DNA of 64,000 bases from Bacillus zhangzhouensis (GTDB lineage: Bacteria; Bacillota; Bacilli; Bacillales; Bacillaceae): NCBI GenBank assembly GCA_025809375.1, contig CP099514.1, positions 1,798,001-1,862,000 of the forward strand, read 5' to 3'. Below are positions 28,738 through 38,741 of this stretch, piece by piece. How positions within the stretch are numbered: position 1 is the first letter of the stretch; each line of letters begins with the position of its first letter. Under the pieces are notes generated by a model. It had not been told where the DNA came from. It did no database searches and saw nothing but the letters and a program-made list of their open reading frames with translations. A program made the translations under genes and the position numbers.

Positions 28738-30400
28738 CTAATCCTTCCCCCTTGCTTTTGCTGATACTTGTTATATCAGGCAGTTCTTTTTGATCAACTG
28801 GCAGTTTGATGCCACTGCCGCTCAGTAACACGCCAAAATCGGACTTTAAGCCGAACCAGTTTTTGTTTGTATGTCCTGCCACCAATACTTTTCCATCCTT
28901 TGCCGACAGCCAAATTCTTCTATGCTGCCAATACATCCCCTGCACGACACCAATCATGAAGATGATTCCGCCTACTATGAGCACGCCAAGTGTTAAATCC
29001 TTTCTAACTGTTAACCCTGTGACGTTTTTCGTTTCAACCCGATCAAACTTCATTTTATAAATATTGTTATCAGAACCCTCTACTGTCTCTTGAATGGCGA
29101 CAAAGCTTTTTTCACCTTTAGGTTTTTCAGGAGAAATCATTTCAAACACGAAAGCAGGATTATTCGGATTCCTTGTTTTCGTACTCGGCGTTCCATCATC
29201 GTCAAAATAAAAATCAGGCAGATAGCTTACCACCTTGACTTTGTAACCGCTACCAAGATCATATTCTGACTTAGGCTCCAGCAGATTAATCTTCACTGTA
29301 CCGAAAGATTTTTCTGTATCTTTACGAATCAGCTGAAAGACCATTTGATCGAGTTCATTCTGTTTAAAATCCACTTGATATAATGAGAAATTGTCAAACT
29401 TGAGCGGTTCATTCACTTTGATATCGTGTTCTGTTACCTGCTTCAGCTTGGGCTTTTCACCCAATACAACTTCTCCTTCACGTTTGTATAAGATGGCATC
29501 CGTTTTATAGCTTTTCACCACTTGACCGTCGCCAGCTTTTTCAATGGCATTCTCAAACACTTCTTTTTCATTTCCAGTTTCATAGCGATCAATTGAAAAC
29601 GCATTATTTTTCAAGAAGTATTGACCATCCGTACCGGGGATTGGGGCGGTTTCACCTTCTCTGACCCACAGCGTTTCATCCACGTACATGCCCGGGACAA
29701 ACCGGAGCATCGATCCAATAAGAAAGATGATTAATCCAATGTGATTGACGTAAGGTCCCCAGCGTGAAAAACGTCCTTTTTCAGCTAAAATATGTCCATT
29801 TTCTTCTCGCACGCGGTAACGCTTTTGTTTCATTGCTCTTATGATGCCTTCATATGTATGCTGATCTAATGTTTTGTCTGTCTCACTAAACAGACGCTGT
29901 CTTCTCATAAAGCCTTCTTTTTTAATAACTCCTTGGTTTTTGAGTGCTCGATAAAGAGGAATGACACGATCGAGACTGCAAATGACAAGGGAGATTCCGA
30001 TTGAAGCGATAAGAGCTAAAAACCACCAAGAATTATAAAGATCATGGAATCCAAGTGTGTAATACAGCTTGCCAAACGATCCATATTGCTCTTCATAATA
30101 CGTGGAAGCAGATGCACCTGGCGGAATAAATCGCTCCTGCGGAAAAATCGTTCCAAGCGAAGAAGCGAGCAGTGTAATGACAATCAGCCACACACCCACT
30201 TTAACGGAAGAAAAAAAGTTCCACACTTTATCAACGATCGTTTTGTTGTATGTTTGCGAGCGTCTTGCACTGCCGTCATATCTCATATCAAGCAGCTTTG
30301 AAGAGTTTTTCTCTTTAGCCGCAACGGGATTCCCGCATGATTCGCATAGAACAGTACCGACTGGATTAATATGTCCACACTCGCACTTTACCTCTTTCAT
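28721..30400 (-). CDS. resB: Cytochrome c maturation protein ResB
   Basis: The other half of the system II heme lyase/exporter complex. The 559-residue protein starts with a zinc-ribbon-like segment (CECGH and CESCG, Cys pairs at about 5-7 and 19-22), then three membrane spans around a large extracytoplasmic domain and a final span near 475-495. B. subtilis ResB is slightly shorter. It begins one base after the resA stop, so the pair is tightly coupled. Confidence 0.93.
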   Translation of the reverse strand: MKEVKCECGHINPVGTVLCESCGNPVAAKEKNSSKLLDMRYDGSARRSQTYNKTIVDKVWNFFSSVKVGVWLIVITLLASSLGTIFPQERFIPPGASASTYYEEQYGSFGKLYYTLGFHDLYNSWWFLALIASIGISLVICSLDRVIPLYRALKNQGVIKKEGFMRRQRLFSETDKTLDQHTYEGIIRAMKQKRYRVREENGHILAEKGRFSRWGPYVNHIGLIIFLIGSMLRFVPGMYVDETLWVREGETAPIPGTDGQYFLKNNAFSIDRYETGNEKEVFENAIEKAGDGQVVKSYKTDAILYKREGEVVLGEKPKLKQVTEHDIKVNEPLKFDNFSLYQVDFKQNELDQMVFQLIRKDTEKSFGTVKINLLEPKSEYDLGSGYKVKVVSYLPDFYFDDDGTPSTKTRNPNNPAFVFEMISPEKPKGEKSFVAIQETVEGSDNNIYKMKFDRVETKNVTGLTVRKDLTLGVLIVGGIIFMIGVVQGMYWQHRRIWLSAKDGKVLVAGHTNKNWFGLKSDFGVLLSGSGIKLPVDQKELPDITSISKSKGEGLDGGSQ

Positions 30401-30401
30401 T

Positions 30402-30932
30402 CTATGACCCCTTTGGTTTAATCAAATTCATATATTCATAGACATTACGTTCTGTCATCGTTCCCTTTATGACTTTGATTACCTTGCCTTCAGGATTAAT
30501 TAAAAATGTGGTTGGCAGCGGCGTAATATCATATGCCTCTGTCACTTGACGATCTTTGTCCATGGCAACAGGAAAATTCACGCCATAGGATTCCATAAAA
30601 TTTTTCACGGCAATCTTGGATTCCGCCACATTGACTGCAACAATTTCCACACCACGATCCTTGAACACTTCATATTGATTCGCCATATAAGGAAATTCTT
30701 GTTTACACGGACCACACCATGTACCCCAAAAATTAAGAAAGACACCTTTGCCTTTTAAGTCCTTTAATTCAATCCGATCCCCATCCACAGATTGAAGGAC
30801 AAAGTTTGGCGCAATTGATCCTTCTTTGACTCGATCCTGTTTGGCAAATACTGAATTATACATTGTATAGCATAGTGCAGCAAGCATCACGAGGAGAATG
30901 CCCGTCCGTATGAAAAACCGTCTTTTTTTCAT
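30402..30932 (-). CDS. resA: Thiol-disulfide oxidoreductase ResA
   Basis: Membrane-anchored extracytoplasmic thioredoxin-like protein that reduces apocytochrome c before heme attachment. The 176-residue protein has an N-terminal anchor (about 8-28) and a TlpA-type domain with active site WCGPCKQE near residue 70. B. subtilis ResA has CEPC here, so this copy differs at the second position; the following Glu (KQE) is kept. The start at 30930-30932 follows GAAGGGG; a 23-codon extension spans the promoter. Confidence 0.94.
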   Translation of the reverse strand: MKKRRFFIRTGILLVMLAALCYTMYNSVFAKQDRVKEGSIAPNFVLQSVDGDRIELKDLKGKGVFLNFWGTWCGPCKQEFPYMANQYEVFKDRGVEIVAVNVAESKIAVKNFMESYGVNFPVAMDKDRQVTEAYDITPLPTTFLINPEGKVIKVIKGTMTERNVYEYMNLIKPKGS

Positions 30933-30966
30933 CTGAAGTACCCCTTCCCCATAGACATTCAGGTAA

Positions 30967-30975
30967 ATTATAGCA
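30967..30975 (-). promoter_or_regulatory. Extended -10 promoter of the res operon
   Basis: TGC-TATAAT on the minus strand, about 35 bases before resA. The -35 region is poor, which fits a promoter needing an activator such as ResD; that dependence is inference. Confidence 0.45.
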
Positions 30976-31022
30976 TTCTCCTTCTTTTGATGCTTCTTCA
31001 TTTTTTGAAGTTTATGTGAAAA

Positions 31023-31757
31023 TTAAAAAGCGCTTTTCCCATGATCGGCAATTGCTCTCAGGCGCTTGACTTCATGCGGAGACAATTCTCTGCGGTCTCC
31101 TGGTCTCATACCTTCAATATGAAGGAACGAATATTGCTCCCTTTTTAGCTTTAATACATCATGTCCGATCGCTTCAAACATGCGGCGTACCTGTCTATTT
31201 CTGCCTTCATGAATGGTTAATTGAACAATACAAGTTTGCTTTCGTTTATCAATAGAAAGCATTTTCGCACGAGCAGGTGCTGTTTTTTTATGATCTAACA
31301 TGATCCCTTTTTCCAGCTTTCTAAGCAGTTCCTTTGATGGAATGCCTTTTAGTTTCGCTGCATATGTTTTATCAATTTCGTATTTCGGGTGCATGAGCTT
31401 ATGAGCAAATTCCCCATCATTTGTAATCAAAATCAAACCGCTCGTATCATAATCTAACCGGCCGATTGGATAAAGGCGCTGCGGGACATCATCAAAAAAA
31501 TCTGTAACGACCTTACGTCCTTTATCATCCTCGGCAGCTGAAATGACGCCGCGCGGTTTATAAAGCATAAAGTAAACCGGTTCTTCTCTTTCAAGCTTTA
31601 ATCCATTGACTTCAATTTTATCTGAAGAGCCCACCTTCACTCCGAGCTCTGTCACTGTTTGACCATTAACGGTAACTCGTCCTTCTTTAATAAATTCTTC
31701 CGCCTTTCGTCTTGAAGCAACGCCGGCATGTGCAATTACTTTCTGTAAACGTTCCAT
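31023..31757 (-). CDS. rluB: 23S rRNA pseudouridine synthase RluB
   Basis: Makes pseudouridine in helix 89-90 region of 23S rRNA (family knowledge). The 244-residue protein has an N-terminal S4 RNA-binding domain (about 1-60, LQKVIAHAGVASRRKAEEFI) and the RsuA/RluB catalytic domain with GRLDYDTSGLILITNDG, where Asp in RLDYDT is the nucleophile, near residue 98. It precedes the res operon, with only about 90 bases to resA and no obvious terminator, so readthrough is possible. Confidence 0.93.
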   Translation of the reverse strand: MERLQKVIAHAGVASRRKAEEFIKEGRVTVNGQTVTELGVKVGSSDKIEVNGLKLEREEPVYFMLYKPRGVISAAEDDKGRKVVTDFFDDVPQRLYPIGRLDYDTSGLILITNDGEFAHKLMHPKYEIDKTYAAKLKGIPSKELLRKLEKGIMLDHKKTAPARAKMLSIDKRKQTCIVQLTIHEGRNRQVRRMFEAIGHDVLKLKREQYSFLHIEGMRPGDRRELSPHEVKRLRAIADHGKSAF

Positions 31758-31884
31758 TTGTCTTTCACCTCATGTACTATCTTACTTGCTTGACTTAAAA
31801 CAAACAAGCATTCGTGGAAAAATAAGCGTTTCGTCTGTCTAATTTCAGCTAAAAAGCGATTTTCCATCCATGAAATACAAAAAA

Positions 31885-31900
31885 GCGCCTGATTAGGCGC
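31885..31900 (-). terminator. Terminator overlapping the spmB stop
   Basis: GCGCCT / AGGCGC stem with four-base loop and a T-run TTTTTTG on the minus strand. The spmB stop lies in its upstream arm. Confidence 0.65.
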
Positions 31901-32429
31901 CGCTAAATAACAAACTGACGATAATCACAGATGCAATGACACCAATGAGATCTGCTAACAAACCTACTTTCAGCGCATCCCCCATTTTTTTAATACCGAC
32001 TGCTCCAAAATAGACCGTTAAAATGTAAAGTGTGGTATCTGTTGACCCTTGCATAACAGCTGCAAGCTGGCCAATAAAAGAATCTGGACCATACGTCGCT
32101 ATCAAGTCTGATGTCATTCCGAGTGCAGCCGTTCCTGATATCGGGCGAATAAATGCAAGCGGCACGACTTCTGCCGGGAAGCCAATCGCTGTAAAGGCTG
32201 GTTTTAATAGTCCCATAACAAAATCAAGCGCACCTGACGCACGGAATATCGTAATGGCCACAAGCATGCCGACTAAATAGGGAATGATTGAAAAGGCAAT
32301 TTGAATGCCCTCTTTCCCTCCCTCTACAAATGTTTCATAGGTTGGTACCTTTTTAATAGTTCCAGCAATCAAAATTCCTGCGATGATCAGTGGAATCAAA
32401 GCAAGTGATAGCCAGTTAATAAATGCCAC
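31893..32429 (-). CDS. spmB: Spore maturation protein B
   Basis: Membrane protein needed with SpmA for proper spore core dehydration. The 178-residue protein has about five spans and a nucleoside-transporter-like Gate domain (IPYLVGMLVAITIFRASGAL). The start is a GTG (32427-32429) with GGGGGTGATC 2-8 bases upstream and gives exactly the B. subtilis SpmB length; a 19-codon longer frame into spmA is not supported. It is the last gene of dacB-spmA-spmB. Confidence 0.92.
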   Translation of the reverse strand: MAFINWLSLALIPLIIAGILIAGTIKKVPTYETFVEGGKEGIQIAFSIIPYLVGMLVAITIFRASGALDFVMGLLKPAFTAIGFPAEVVPLAFIRPISGTAALGMTSDLIATYGPDSFIGQLAAVMQGSTDTTLYILTVYFGAVGIKKMGDALKVGLLADLIGVIASVIIVSLLFSGA

Positions 32430-32433
32430 AAGA

Positions 32434-33021
32434 TCACCCCCGCCTGCTTCTGCGATAATGGAAATAACGATCGATGATAATGGCACCGATACCTGAAATG
32501 AGTGTTGCTAAAATCGTTGGCCCTACAATGTCTGTTGGCTGATCTGCCCCATAGGTCATTCTTATGGCAATGACGGTTGTTGGCACAAGTGTAATAGAGG
32601 AAGTGTTGACTGCTAAAAATGTAATCATAGACCGGCTCGCCTCATTTTTTCCGCCGTTTAAAACTTTCATCTGCTCCATCGCCTTAATCCCAAGCGGTGT
32701 AGCGGCATTCCCGAGACCAAAGAAGTTTGCCATGAGATTTGATAAAATATACCCCATTGCAGGATGATGAGGCGGAATATCCGGGAATAGCTTTGAAATA
32801 AAAGGCCGGCACAATTTACTAAAGAAATTTAACAGCCCTGCCTCTTCGGCAATCTTCATGAGCCCGAGCCAAAAAACGAGGACACTAATCAGACCAATTG
32901 AAATAGTAACCGCTTCTTTTGAGCCTTTAAATACAGCCTCATTCACTTCCTCCATCGTTCCATTCACCATCGCATAGACAAGACCGATGACAGTGAGAAA
33001 TACCCAAATTAGATTGACCAT
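32434..33021 (-). CDS. spmA: Spore maturation protein A
   Basis: Partner of SpmB in spore core dehydration, also with a Gate-type membrane domain (about 45-150, [17 protein letters not shown] and [17 protein letters not shown]). 195 residues, against 196 in B. subtilis. Its start overlaps the end of dacB by 13 bases and spmB follows after four bases, so the three are one mother-cell operon. Confidence 0.93.
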   Translation of the reverse strand: MVNLIWVFLTVIGLVYAMVNGTMEEVNEAVFKGSKEAVTISIGLISVLVFWLGLMKIAEEAGLLNFFSKLCRPFISKLFPDIPPHHPAMGYILSNLMANFFGLGNAATPLGIKAMEQMKVLNGGKNEASRSMITFLAVNTSSITLVPTTVIAIRMTYGADQPTDIVGPTILATLISGIGAIIIDRYFHYRRSRRG

Positions 33022-34166
33022 ATAGATCCGCCTATAGATGTCTGAAAGACAGACTTAAACATTTCTTGAAAACTTTTTTGAGGCATGCGGTTTCGTTTAT
33101 TTTCATAAAAAATTGGTAATTGTTCGATTACTTGTTCATCTAATAAAATCGTCATTTTTCCTACAACATCTGGGATGGCTTCGGTGTTTTTTTTCCATTT
33201 CTTTTTAGGGGTGAGCATTTCCGTTTCAATTTTGACAAGTTTTTTCTCATCTTCATTTAAAAAATAGTCCACATCACGCTTGATAAACGCTTTTTTTTCG
33301 TAAAAGGTCCCTTTTAACGAAGCGATCCTTCCTTTTTCAGCAAGCACATACGTTTTGTAGTGATCAAATGCATACTCAAACATAGAGATATGATCCTTCC
33401 AGTCGTCCGGCGCATTAATGGTCACCGCGATCAGTTCAGCATCACCTTTTGCAGCAGTGGAGACAAGTGTACGTTTTGCAAGCTTTGTATATCCCGTTTT
33501 CCCTCCAGTTGAATATTCGTATAAACCGGTGAGCAGCTTGTTTTTATTTTTCCAATAGCCTTCCATTGTCTTCGCTTTATAGAAAGCCGTACCGGCAATT
33601 TTTTGATATTGTTTATGCTTCATCGCGTATTTTGTTAGGACTGCCATGTCATAGGCTGATGAATAATGATTTTTATGATCATCGAGTCCGTGCGGATTTT
33701 GAAAATTCGTATTCTCCATTCCTAGTTCAGCTGCCTTTTGATTCATCATAAAAATAAAGCCTTCTAAGCTGCCACCAACATGCTCTGCAATGGCAACAGC
33801 TGCATCATTTCCAGAACGCAGCATGAGCCCGTACGTCAAATCTTCTAAGCTCACCTTCTGCCCTTCCTTTAAATAAATGGATGAGCCCTCCGCTTGAATC
33901 GCACGTTTTGATACTTTGACAGTATCTTTCATTTTTCCTGATTCAATGGCTAATACAGCCGTCATGATTTTTGTAATACTGGCGATTCTTCTTTTTTCGT
34001 GCTCGTCCTTTCCAAAGAGGACTCTGCCTGACTGTCCATCCATTAAAATGGCGCTTCTTGCACTCACTGATAATGAAATGTCTGCTTTGGCTTGTGAGAA
34101 AAAAGGCAGTAAGAGTGTAAATAGAAGAAGGACTGCTGTTCCAATTTTTAAATAGGGCATGTTCAT
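33009..34166 (-). CDS. dacB: Sporulation D-alanyl-D-alanine carboxypeptidase (PBP5*)
   Basis: Trims pentapeptide side chains in the spore cortex to control cross-linking. The 385-residue protein has a signal peptide (about 1-28), the serine active site SITK at residues 63-66, the SGN motif in [11 protein letters not shown] near 117 and KTG in [10 protein letters not shown] near 218, then a C-terminal domain with a basic amphipathic end. B. subtilis DacB is 382 residues. A second ATG two codons inside is an alternative start. A sigma-E-type promoter lies upstream. Confidence 0.94.
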   Translation of the reverse strand: MNMPYLKIGTAVLLLFTLLLPFFSQAKADISLSVSARSAILMDGQSGRVLFGKDEHEKRRIASITKIMTAVLAIESGKMKDTVKVSKRAIQAEGSSIYLKEGQKVSLEDLTYGLMLRSGNDAAVAIAEHVGGSLEGFIFMMNQKAAELGMENTNFQNPHGLDDHKNHYSSAYDMAVLTKYAMKHKQYQKIAGTAFYKAKTMEGYWKNKNKLLTGLYEYSTGGKTGYTKLAKRTLVSTAAKGDAELIAVTINAPDDWKDHISMFEYAFDHYKTYVLAEKGRIASLKGTFYEKKAFIKRDVDYFLNEDEKKLVKIETEMLTPKKKWKKNTEAIPDVVGKMTILLDEQVIEQLPIFYENKRNRMPQKSFQEMFKSVFQTSIGGSIWSI

Positions 34167-34190
34167 TCACGTCCTTGTCCGTTTTGTACA

Positions 34191-34218
34191 AGTGTATGCT
34201 CAGCTGAAAAAGTTATGA
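34191..34218 (-). promoter_or_regulatory. Sigma-E promoter for dacB-spmA-spmB
   Basis: -10 CATACACT matches the sigma-E consensus CATACANT fully; the -35 TCATAAC lies 13 bases upstream, on the minus strand and 25 bases before dacB. Confidence 0.65.
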
Positions 34219-34238
34219 TGCCTCGTCCATAAAAAAAA

Positions 34239-34260
34239 GCGCCTCTATATGTAGGGGCGC
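34239..34260 (-). terminator. Terminator after ypuI
   Basis: GCGCCTC / GGGGCGC stem (one G-U) with an eight-base loop and TTTTTTTT on the minus strand, 12 bases beyond the ypuI stop. Confidence 0.8.
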
Positions 34261-34271
34261 AATCCTTACTT

Positions 34272-34751
34272 TTATACCATTTTCACTTGCTGATGAGATG
34301 TCGTATATTCCAGCTCTTCTCTCATCGCTAAAAAGTCTTTTTCTAATGAAGAAAATAATTGTTTCATAACAGCGGATACCTCATGGTGAAAAACAATGCT
34401 GCTTTTTCCTGTATAGGCCGAACGGCTGTCTTCATACCATGTATCCTTTTTAGGCGTGAAAAATTCTTCAATGCATTGATGATAAATACGGTGAAGCATC
34501 TGCTGTGCAGCTTGCTGCGGGAATGTCTGCTGCTGGCCCATTTTCCTGCAAACTGCTGCTGCATCCTCGCTGTACACTGCAAGCTTCCGTAATGTACTCA
34601 ATATGTCACAATAATAGGCTTCCGCTTCAGGGTTTAATCGTTTCAAGCTTGATAAGGTGGTTTCGTTCAGAAAAGCATTCATTTCAATTGCAACCTTTGA
34701 TAAAAAGGCACCTGCTTGATCAACTTGAGCCTTTACATTCATATGTGCCAT
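34272..34751 (-). CDS. ypuI: YpuI-family protein (DUF3907)
   Basis: A 159-residue cytosolic protein, probably mostly helical, with no signal peptide or membrane segment. It resembles B. subtilis YpuI in position (between dacB and scpB) and content, though it seems shorter than the B. subtilis form (about 179). Function is unknown. The chosen ATG (34749-34751) has its nearest purine tract (GGGGAAGG) 14 bases away, which is long; no better in-frame start was found, so the start is uncertain. Confidence 0.75.
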   Translation of the reverse strand: MAHMNVKAQVDQAGAFLSKVAIEMNAFLNETTLSSLKRLNPEAEAYYCDILSTLRKLAVYSEDAAAVCRKMGQQQTFPQQAAQQMLHRIYHQCIEEFFTPKKDTWYEDSRSAYTGKSSIVFHHEVSAVMKQLFSSLEKDFLAMREELEYTTSHQQVKMV

Positions 34752-34804
34752 TTGTTTCGTGTTTACCTTCCCCTCATGGCTTTGTCACCATTTTATCTGT
34801 CATC

Positions 34805-34830
34805 AAAAGATTTTAGACCTAAAATCTTTT
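34805..34830. terminator. Perfect hairpin between ypuI and scpB
   Basis: Twelve-base-pair stem AAAAGATTTTAG / CTAAAATCTTTT with a two-base loop, 35 bases beyond the scpB stop. The T-run is better on the plus strand than the minus strand. Confidence 0.5.
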
Positions 34831-34864
34831 TTATATTTTATCATACATTTTACCTTCTTTTGAA

Positions 34865-35458
34865 CTATTTTATGTCTTCAAATGTTTGATTGAAGTTTTC
34901 AAAAAATAGATCGGCCTCTTCTTGTACTCCATCTGCTTCCACATTCTCTGGAAGCGGCGGTAATTCATCTAAGGCTTTTAAGCCAAATTGCTCTAAAAAG
35001 GTAGGGGTTGTCCCATAAAGAATGGCTCGTCCTGGACCATCGGCACGTCCTACTTCACAGAGCAGCGCTTTCGCTACTAAGCTATGAAGCACACGCTCTG
35101 ATTTGACTCCTCTGATCTCCTCTACCTCACTGCGTGTAATCGGCTGTTTATAAGAAACAATGGCAAGCACCTCCAGCGCTGCCTGCGACAAACCCTTGGA
35201 TGGTGTCTCGACTAATTTTTTTAAATACATACTATATTCTTTTTTCGTCAGCAACATATATGAATCTGCATATTCAATGAGCTCAATCCCTCGTTCTTGT
35301 TTTTGATATTCTTCCTTTACGGAAGACATAATGTCAAGTAAAACCGACTCATCTACTTCAAGAACAGACATGAGCTGTTTTCTTGTTAAGCCTTCGTCAC
35401 CTGCTGCATACAGCAGCGCTTCTAAGATGGCTTTCCAATTCACGATATCAAGCGTCAT
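34865..35458 (-). CDS. scpB: Segregation and condensation protein B
   Basis: Winged-helix kite subunit of the SMC-ScpAB condensin that organises and segregates the chromosome. The 197-residue protein equals B. subtilis ScpB in length and has two winged-helix domains (about 8-80 and 90-165, [23 protein letters not shown]). The start ATG at 35456-35458 stands 9 bases after GGGAGTG; an in-frame GTG four codons upstream falls inside that site. It overlaps scpA by 11 bases. Confidence 0.95.
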   Translation of the reverse strand: MTLDIVNWKAILEALLYAAGDEGLTRKQLMSVLEVDESVLLDIMSSVKEEYQKQERGIELIEYADSYMLLTKKEYSMYLKKLVETPSKGLSQAALEVLAIVSYKQPITRSEVEEIRGVKSERVLHSLVAKALLCEVGRADGPGRAILYGTTPTFLEQFGLKALDELPPLPENVEADGVQEEADLFFENFNQTFEDIK

Positions 35459-36206
35459 GAATCGTTTCACTCCCTATGATATAAATGTCTTTAAAGTTCC
35501 CTTCCTGCTCTAGCATGATTTGATGACTTTTCATCAATTCGAGAACAGCAAGAAACGTCACGACAAGGTGTTCCTTTTGATCATGTTGAAATAGAGTCAT
35601 GAAATTGGTCCGCTTTTTTGTTTTTCTTAAATGGTTCATAATCTCATTCATTTTGTCTTCAATCGGGATTTCTTGTCTTGTAATCTTTGATGGTGCTGGT
35701 TTCGTGATTTTTTTTCGGTTTAATACCTTTTGGAATGCACCTAACATATCATACACTGTTACATGTAAATTTGTGTCCTTCGCTTCTGATTCTTTTACAA
35801 ATTGGCTTAAATCACTCGGTGGTTTTGTAAAGGCATTTTGCCTTTCTTCCTCGCGTTCCTTTAATTCTTGTGCTGCATTTTTATACTTGCGATATTCAAT
35901 TAATTTGCCAATCAGCTCTTCTCGAGGGTCCTCTTCCTCTTCGAGCATGTCTTCATCAAACAGCTCTTCCTCTTGTTTCGGAAGAAGCATTCTGCTTTTA
36001 ATACTCAGGAGGGTTGCTGCCATGACCAAATATTCACTCGCAACATCGAGCTCCAGCTCCCTCATCGTGTGGACATATAATAAATACTGCTCCGTAATTT
36101 TAGCGACGGGAATATCATAAATATCAATTTCCAACCGGTTGATTAAATGTAATAGCAAGTCCAAAGGACCCTCGAACGAATCTATTTTCACCTGATATTC
36201 CAGCAT
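35448..36206 (-). CDS. scpA: Segregation and condensation protein A
   Basis: Kleisin subunit that bridges the SMC heads and binds ScpB. The 252-residue protein has the kleisin N-terminal signature [12 protein letters not shown] (residues 11-22), an acidic middle section (about 85-110, [18 protein letters not shown]) and a C-terminal winged helix ([14 protein letters not shown]). B. subtilis ScpA is 251 residues. It forms a two-gene operon with scpB. Confidence 0.95.
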   Translation of the reverse strand: MLEYQVKIDSFEGPLDLLLHLINRLEIDIYDIPVAKITEQYLLYVHTMRELELDVASEYLVMAATLLSIKSRMLLPKQEEELFDEDMLEEEEDPREELIGKLIEYRKYKNAAQELKEREEERQNAFTKPPSDLSQFVKESEAKDTNLHVTVYDMLGAFQKVLNRKKITKPAPSKITRQEIPIEDKMNEIMNHLRKTKKRTNFMTLFQHDQKEHLVVTFLAVLELMKSHQIMLEQEGNFKDIYIIGSETIHDA

Positions 36207-36345
36207 CTTTTTCTCACCATTTCTACTGTCTTCTAAGTACCGTTTTATCGGCTAACCTTTAGTATAAGACAGGTTAAAGCTCTCGTCCAATATAATTTCG
36301 GTCATGACGCCTTAGGCAAATCAAGAAAACAGTGGATTCGCCCAT

Positions 36346-36373
36346 ACCAATAAGGGCATTTATACATAGAATA
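36346..36373 (+). promoter_or_regulatory. Sigma-K-type promoter for the YjcZ-family gene
   Basis: AC-N17-CATAGAATA, matching the sigma-K pattern AC and CATANNNTA, 41 bases before the small sporulation gene. Confidence 0.5.
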
Positions 36374-36414
36374 CCATTGTAATTAGAACTGATGACAAAG
36401 GAGGCCGTATCATT

Positions 36415-36507
36415 ATGGGAGATGGCTATAACTTCGGCGGAGGATTCGCGCTTATTGTCGTGCTTTTCATCTTGCTGATCATCGTTGGCGCGGCTTGGGT
36501 TTATTAA
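36415..36507 (+). CDS. YjcZ-family sporulation peptide
   Basis: A 30-residue peptide beginning MGDGYNFGGG, followed by one hydrophobic segment (about residues 11-28) and ending WVY. This glycine-rich head plus single membrane segment is typical of the YjcZ family of tiny sporulation proteins. AAAGGAGG lies 10 bases before the ATG. A sigma-K-like promoter upstream and a terminator downstream make it a single-gene unit between scpA and ypuF. B. subtilis has no gene I can name at this spot. Function is unknown. Confidence 0.8.
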   Translation: MGDGYNFGGGFALIVVLFILLIIVGAAWVY

Positions 36508-36513
36508 AGAAAC

Positions 36514-36542
36514 AGAGCGTCCTTTTCACTGAGGGGCGCTCT
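36514..36542 (+). terminator. Terminator after the YjcZ-family gene
   Basis: AGAGCGTCC / GGGCGCTCT stem (one G-U) followed by TTCTTCTTTT. Confidence 0.75.
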
Positions 36543-36596
36543 TTCTTCTTTTCTTTTCGATATGTTAGACTGAGAGTGGAAAAGGAGATGACCGCT

Positions 36597-37121
36597 GTGT
36601 ATCCTGAAGCATACGTGGCTTTTTTACACGAATTTCATACAACAAGAGATTATTTTGAGTGTCATGAAATTCTAGAGGAATATTGGAAGGAAGATCCCCC
36701 TGAGCAGCGCAAAGAATATTGGGTCGGGCTCATTCAGCTCGCTGTTGCCTTGTATCATCAAAGACGGGGAAATGGAAAAGGAGCAAAACGGCTCATTTCT
36801 AACAGTCTTCATTTGTTAGAAGCAAACCGTTCAGTATTATTGAATCTCGGTTTGGATGATGAGGCATTTCTGATGCTTCTGAAAACGCTGAAAAAGAAAA
36901 TGGATGAAGATATGCCCTATGAAAGTGTAATGCTGCCGATCAAAGATGAAGCACTGCTTTCTTTATGCCAAGAAATGGCCCAAAAAGAAGGACTGCTCTT
37001 TGGACAGGAAAGCAATTTATCCCATACATTTTTAATTGAAAAACATAGACTCCGTGACCGGACAGATGTATTGCTGAAACGAAAAAAGCAGATCGAACGT
37101 AAAAAAAGCAGAGGACTGTAG
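36597..37121 (+). CDS. ypuF: DUF309 protein YpuF
   Basis: A 174-residue cytosolic protein with the DUF309 signature HEFHTTRDYFECHEILEEYWKE near residues 9-30, a helical, possibly metal-binding His/Glu motif. Function is unknown. The GTG at 36597-36599 is chosen because AAGGAG stands 9 bases before it, whereas the in-frame ATG at 36588 directly abuts that site; the resulting length equals B. subtilis YpuF. The stop lies in the loop of a bidirectional terminator. Confidence 0.85.
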   Translation: MYPEAYVAFLHEFHTTRDYFECHEILEEYWKEDPPEQRKEYWVGLIQLAVALYHQRRGNGKGAKRLISNSLHLLEANRSVLLNLGLDDEAFLMLLKTLKKKMDEDMPYESVMLPIKDEALLSLCQEMAQKEGLLFGQESNLSHTFLIEKHRLRDRTDVLLKRKKQIERKKSRGL

Positions 37122-37132
37122 CCTCTGCTTTT
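37104..37132. terminator. Bidirectional terminator between ypuF and ribT
   Basis: Eleven-base-pair stem AAAAGCAGAGG / CCTCTGCTTTT with a seven-base loop and A/T tracts on both sides. The ypuF TAG is in the loop, and ribT ends 14 bases to the right. Confidence 0.85.
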
Positions 37133-37145
37133 ACATGTGTGATAT

Positions 37146-37508
<363 letters not shown>

Positions 37509-37612
37509 TCAATATTCAAATTATCCTAATTTCCAGCAAATGTCTGATGATTCATTTGCTCATCACACATTATAAACATTTTTATACCGTTTTTAAACTC
37601 TTTTTCACTAAA

Positions 37613-38077
37613 TTAAGAGAGCTTTCGATTTAGATTCGCCATTTCAATAGCAGCTGTAGCGGATTCGCTGCCTTTATTTCCAGCTTTTGTACCAGCTCTT
37701 TCAATGGCTTGTTCAATGGATTCTGTTGTCAGCACCCCAAAGATAATCGGTACCCCTGTTGACATAGCACTCTGAGCAATTCCTTTAGCAGCTTCATTAC
37801 AAACGTAATCATAGTGAGTCGTTGCACCTCTGATCACGGTTCCAAGTGTGATGACTGCATCATATTTTTTGGTTTCAGCTAATTTTTTTGCCATGTACGG
37901 GATTTCAAAAGCGCCTGGTACCCACACAACATCGATATCATCACCATTTGCTCCGTGTCTGAGTAATGTATCTTCTGCGCCATCTAACAGTTTACTTGTA
38001 ATAAAATCATTGAATCTCGCTACAACGATTGCAAATTTTAGTCCTTCTGCTACTACATGACCTTGTATTGTATTCAT
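37613..38077 (-). CDS. ribH: 6,7-dimethyl-8-ribityllumazine synthase
   Basis: Condenses 5-amino-6-ribitylamino-uracil with 3,4-dihydroxy-2-butanone 4-phosphate to make lumazine; it forms a 60-subunit capsid. The 154-residue protein has the family motifs [45 protein letters not shown] (with the catalytic His) and [23 protein letters not shown]. It lies 26 bases after ribB. Its uracil substrate normally needs RibD, which is not encoded here. Confidence 0.96.
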   Translation of the reverse strand: MNTIQGHVVAEGLKFAIVVARFNDFITSKLLDGAEDTLLRHGANGDDIDVVWVPGAFEIPYMAKKLAETKKYDAVITLGTVIRGATTHYDYVCNEAAKGIAQSAMSTGVPIIFGVLTTESIEQAIERAGTKAGNKGSESATAAIEMANLNRKLS

Positions 38078-38103
38078 ATGTTGATCATCCTTTTTTGTGA
38101 TTT

Positions 38104-38730
38104 TTATTTTGTTTCGATAGTGGCTGTTCGATTGTTGTTTAAATAAGTCCGCAATGCTTTTATTGTAAGCATCTTTAAATCATGCTGTTTTTGGATCTCC
38201 TTTAGTTCAGGAACGCGCGCCATTGATCCATCTGCATTCATAATTTCACATATGACACCCGCTGGCTCTGAGCCTGCCAGTTTAGCAAGATCAACCGCCG
38301 CCTCTGTATGACCTGGTCTTTCTAGTACGCCGCCTTCTTTTGCAATCAGCGGAAAAACATGGCCTGGGCGGGCAAATTCTTCTGGTTTTGCGTCTTTATT
38401 TAACATGGAAAGCATGGTCGTGGAGCGCTCAAAAGCACTGATACCAGTCGTCGTTGTCACATGGTCGATGCTTACTGTAAAGGCTGTATGGTGTGCATCC
38501 GTATTATGTTCAACCATTGGATGCAGATTTAGGTGTTTGGCGATCGACGCATGGACTGGCGTACAAATGAGGCCTCTTCCATGTAAAGCCATGAAGTTAA
38601 TCACCTCGGGCGTGGCATGCTCAGCAAGTGCCACAAAGTCTCCTTCATTTTCTCTGTCTTCATCATCCACTACGATAATGATTTCTCCTTGTTTAAGGGC
38701 ATTTACTGCCTCATCAACGGAATGATACAT
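38104..38730 (-). CDS. ribB: 3,4-dihydroxy-2-butanone 4-phosphate synthase, without the GTP cyclohydrolase II domain
   Basis: Converts ribulose 5-phosphate to dihydroxybutanone phosphate. The 208-residue protein is a full DHBP synthase domain: [11 protein letters not shown] (about 22-32), [35 protein letters not shown] and [22 protein letters not shown] are all present. In B. subtilis the equivalent RibBA is about 398 residues, with a C-terminal GTP cyclohydrolase II. Here the protein stops about eight residues after the [13 protein letters not shown] segment and ribH follows 26 bases later, so that domain is absent, with no remnant seen. Confidence 0.93.
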   Translation of the reverse strand: MYHSVDEAVNALKQGEIIIVVDDEDRENEGDFVALAEHATPEVINFMALHGRGLICTPVHASIAKHLNLHPMVEHNTDAHHTAFTVSIDHVTTTTGISAFERSTTMLSMLNKDAKPEEFARPGHVFPLIAKEGGVLERPGHTEAAVDLAKLAGSEPAGVICEIMNADGSMARVPELKEIQKQHDLKMLTIKALRTYLNNNRTATIETK

Positions 38731-38741
38731 ACAATCGCCTC

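Noticed and set aside
35599-36120. 173-codon open frame opposite scpA
   Set aside because: It is a mirror of the acidic scpA coding sequence with Ser/Phe-rich composition typical of antisense frames.
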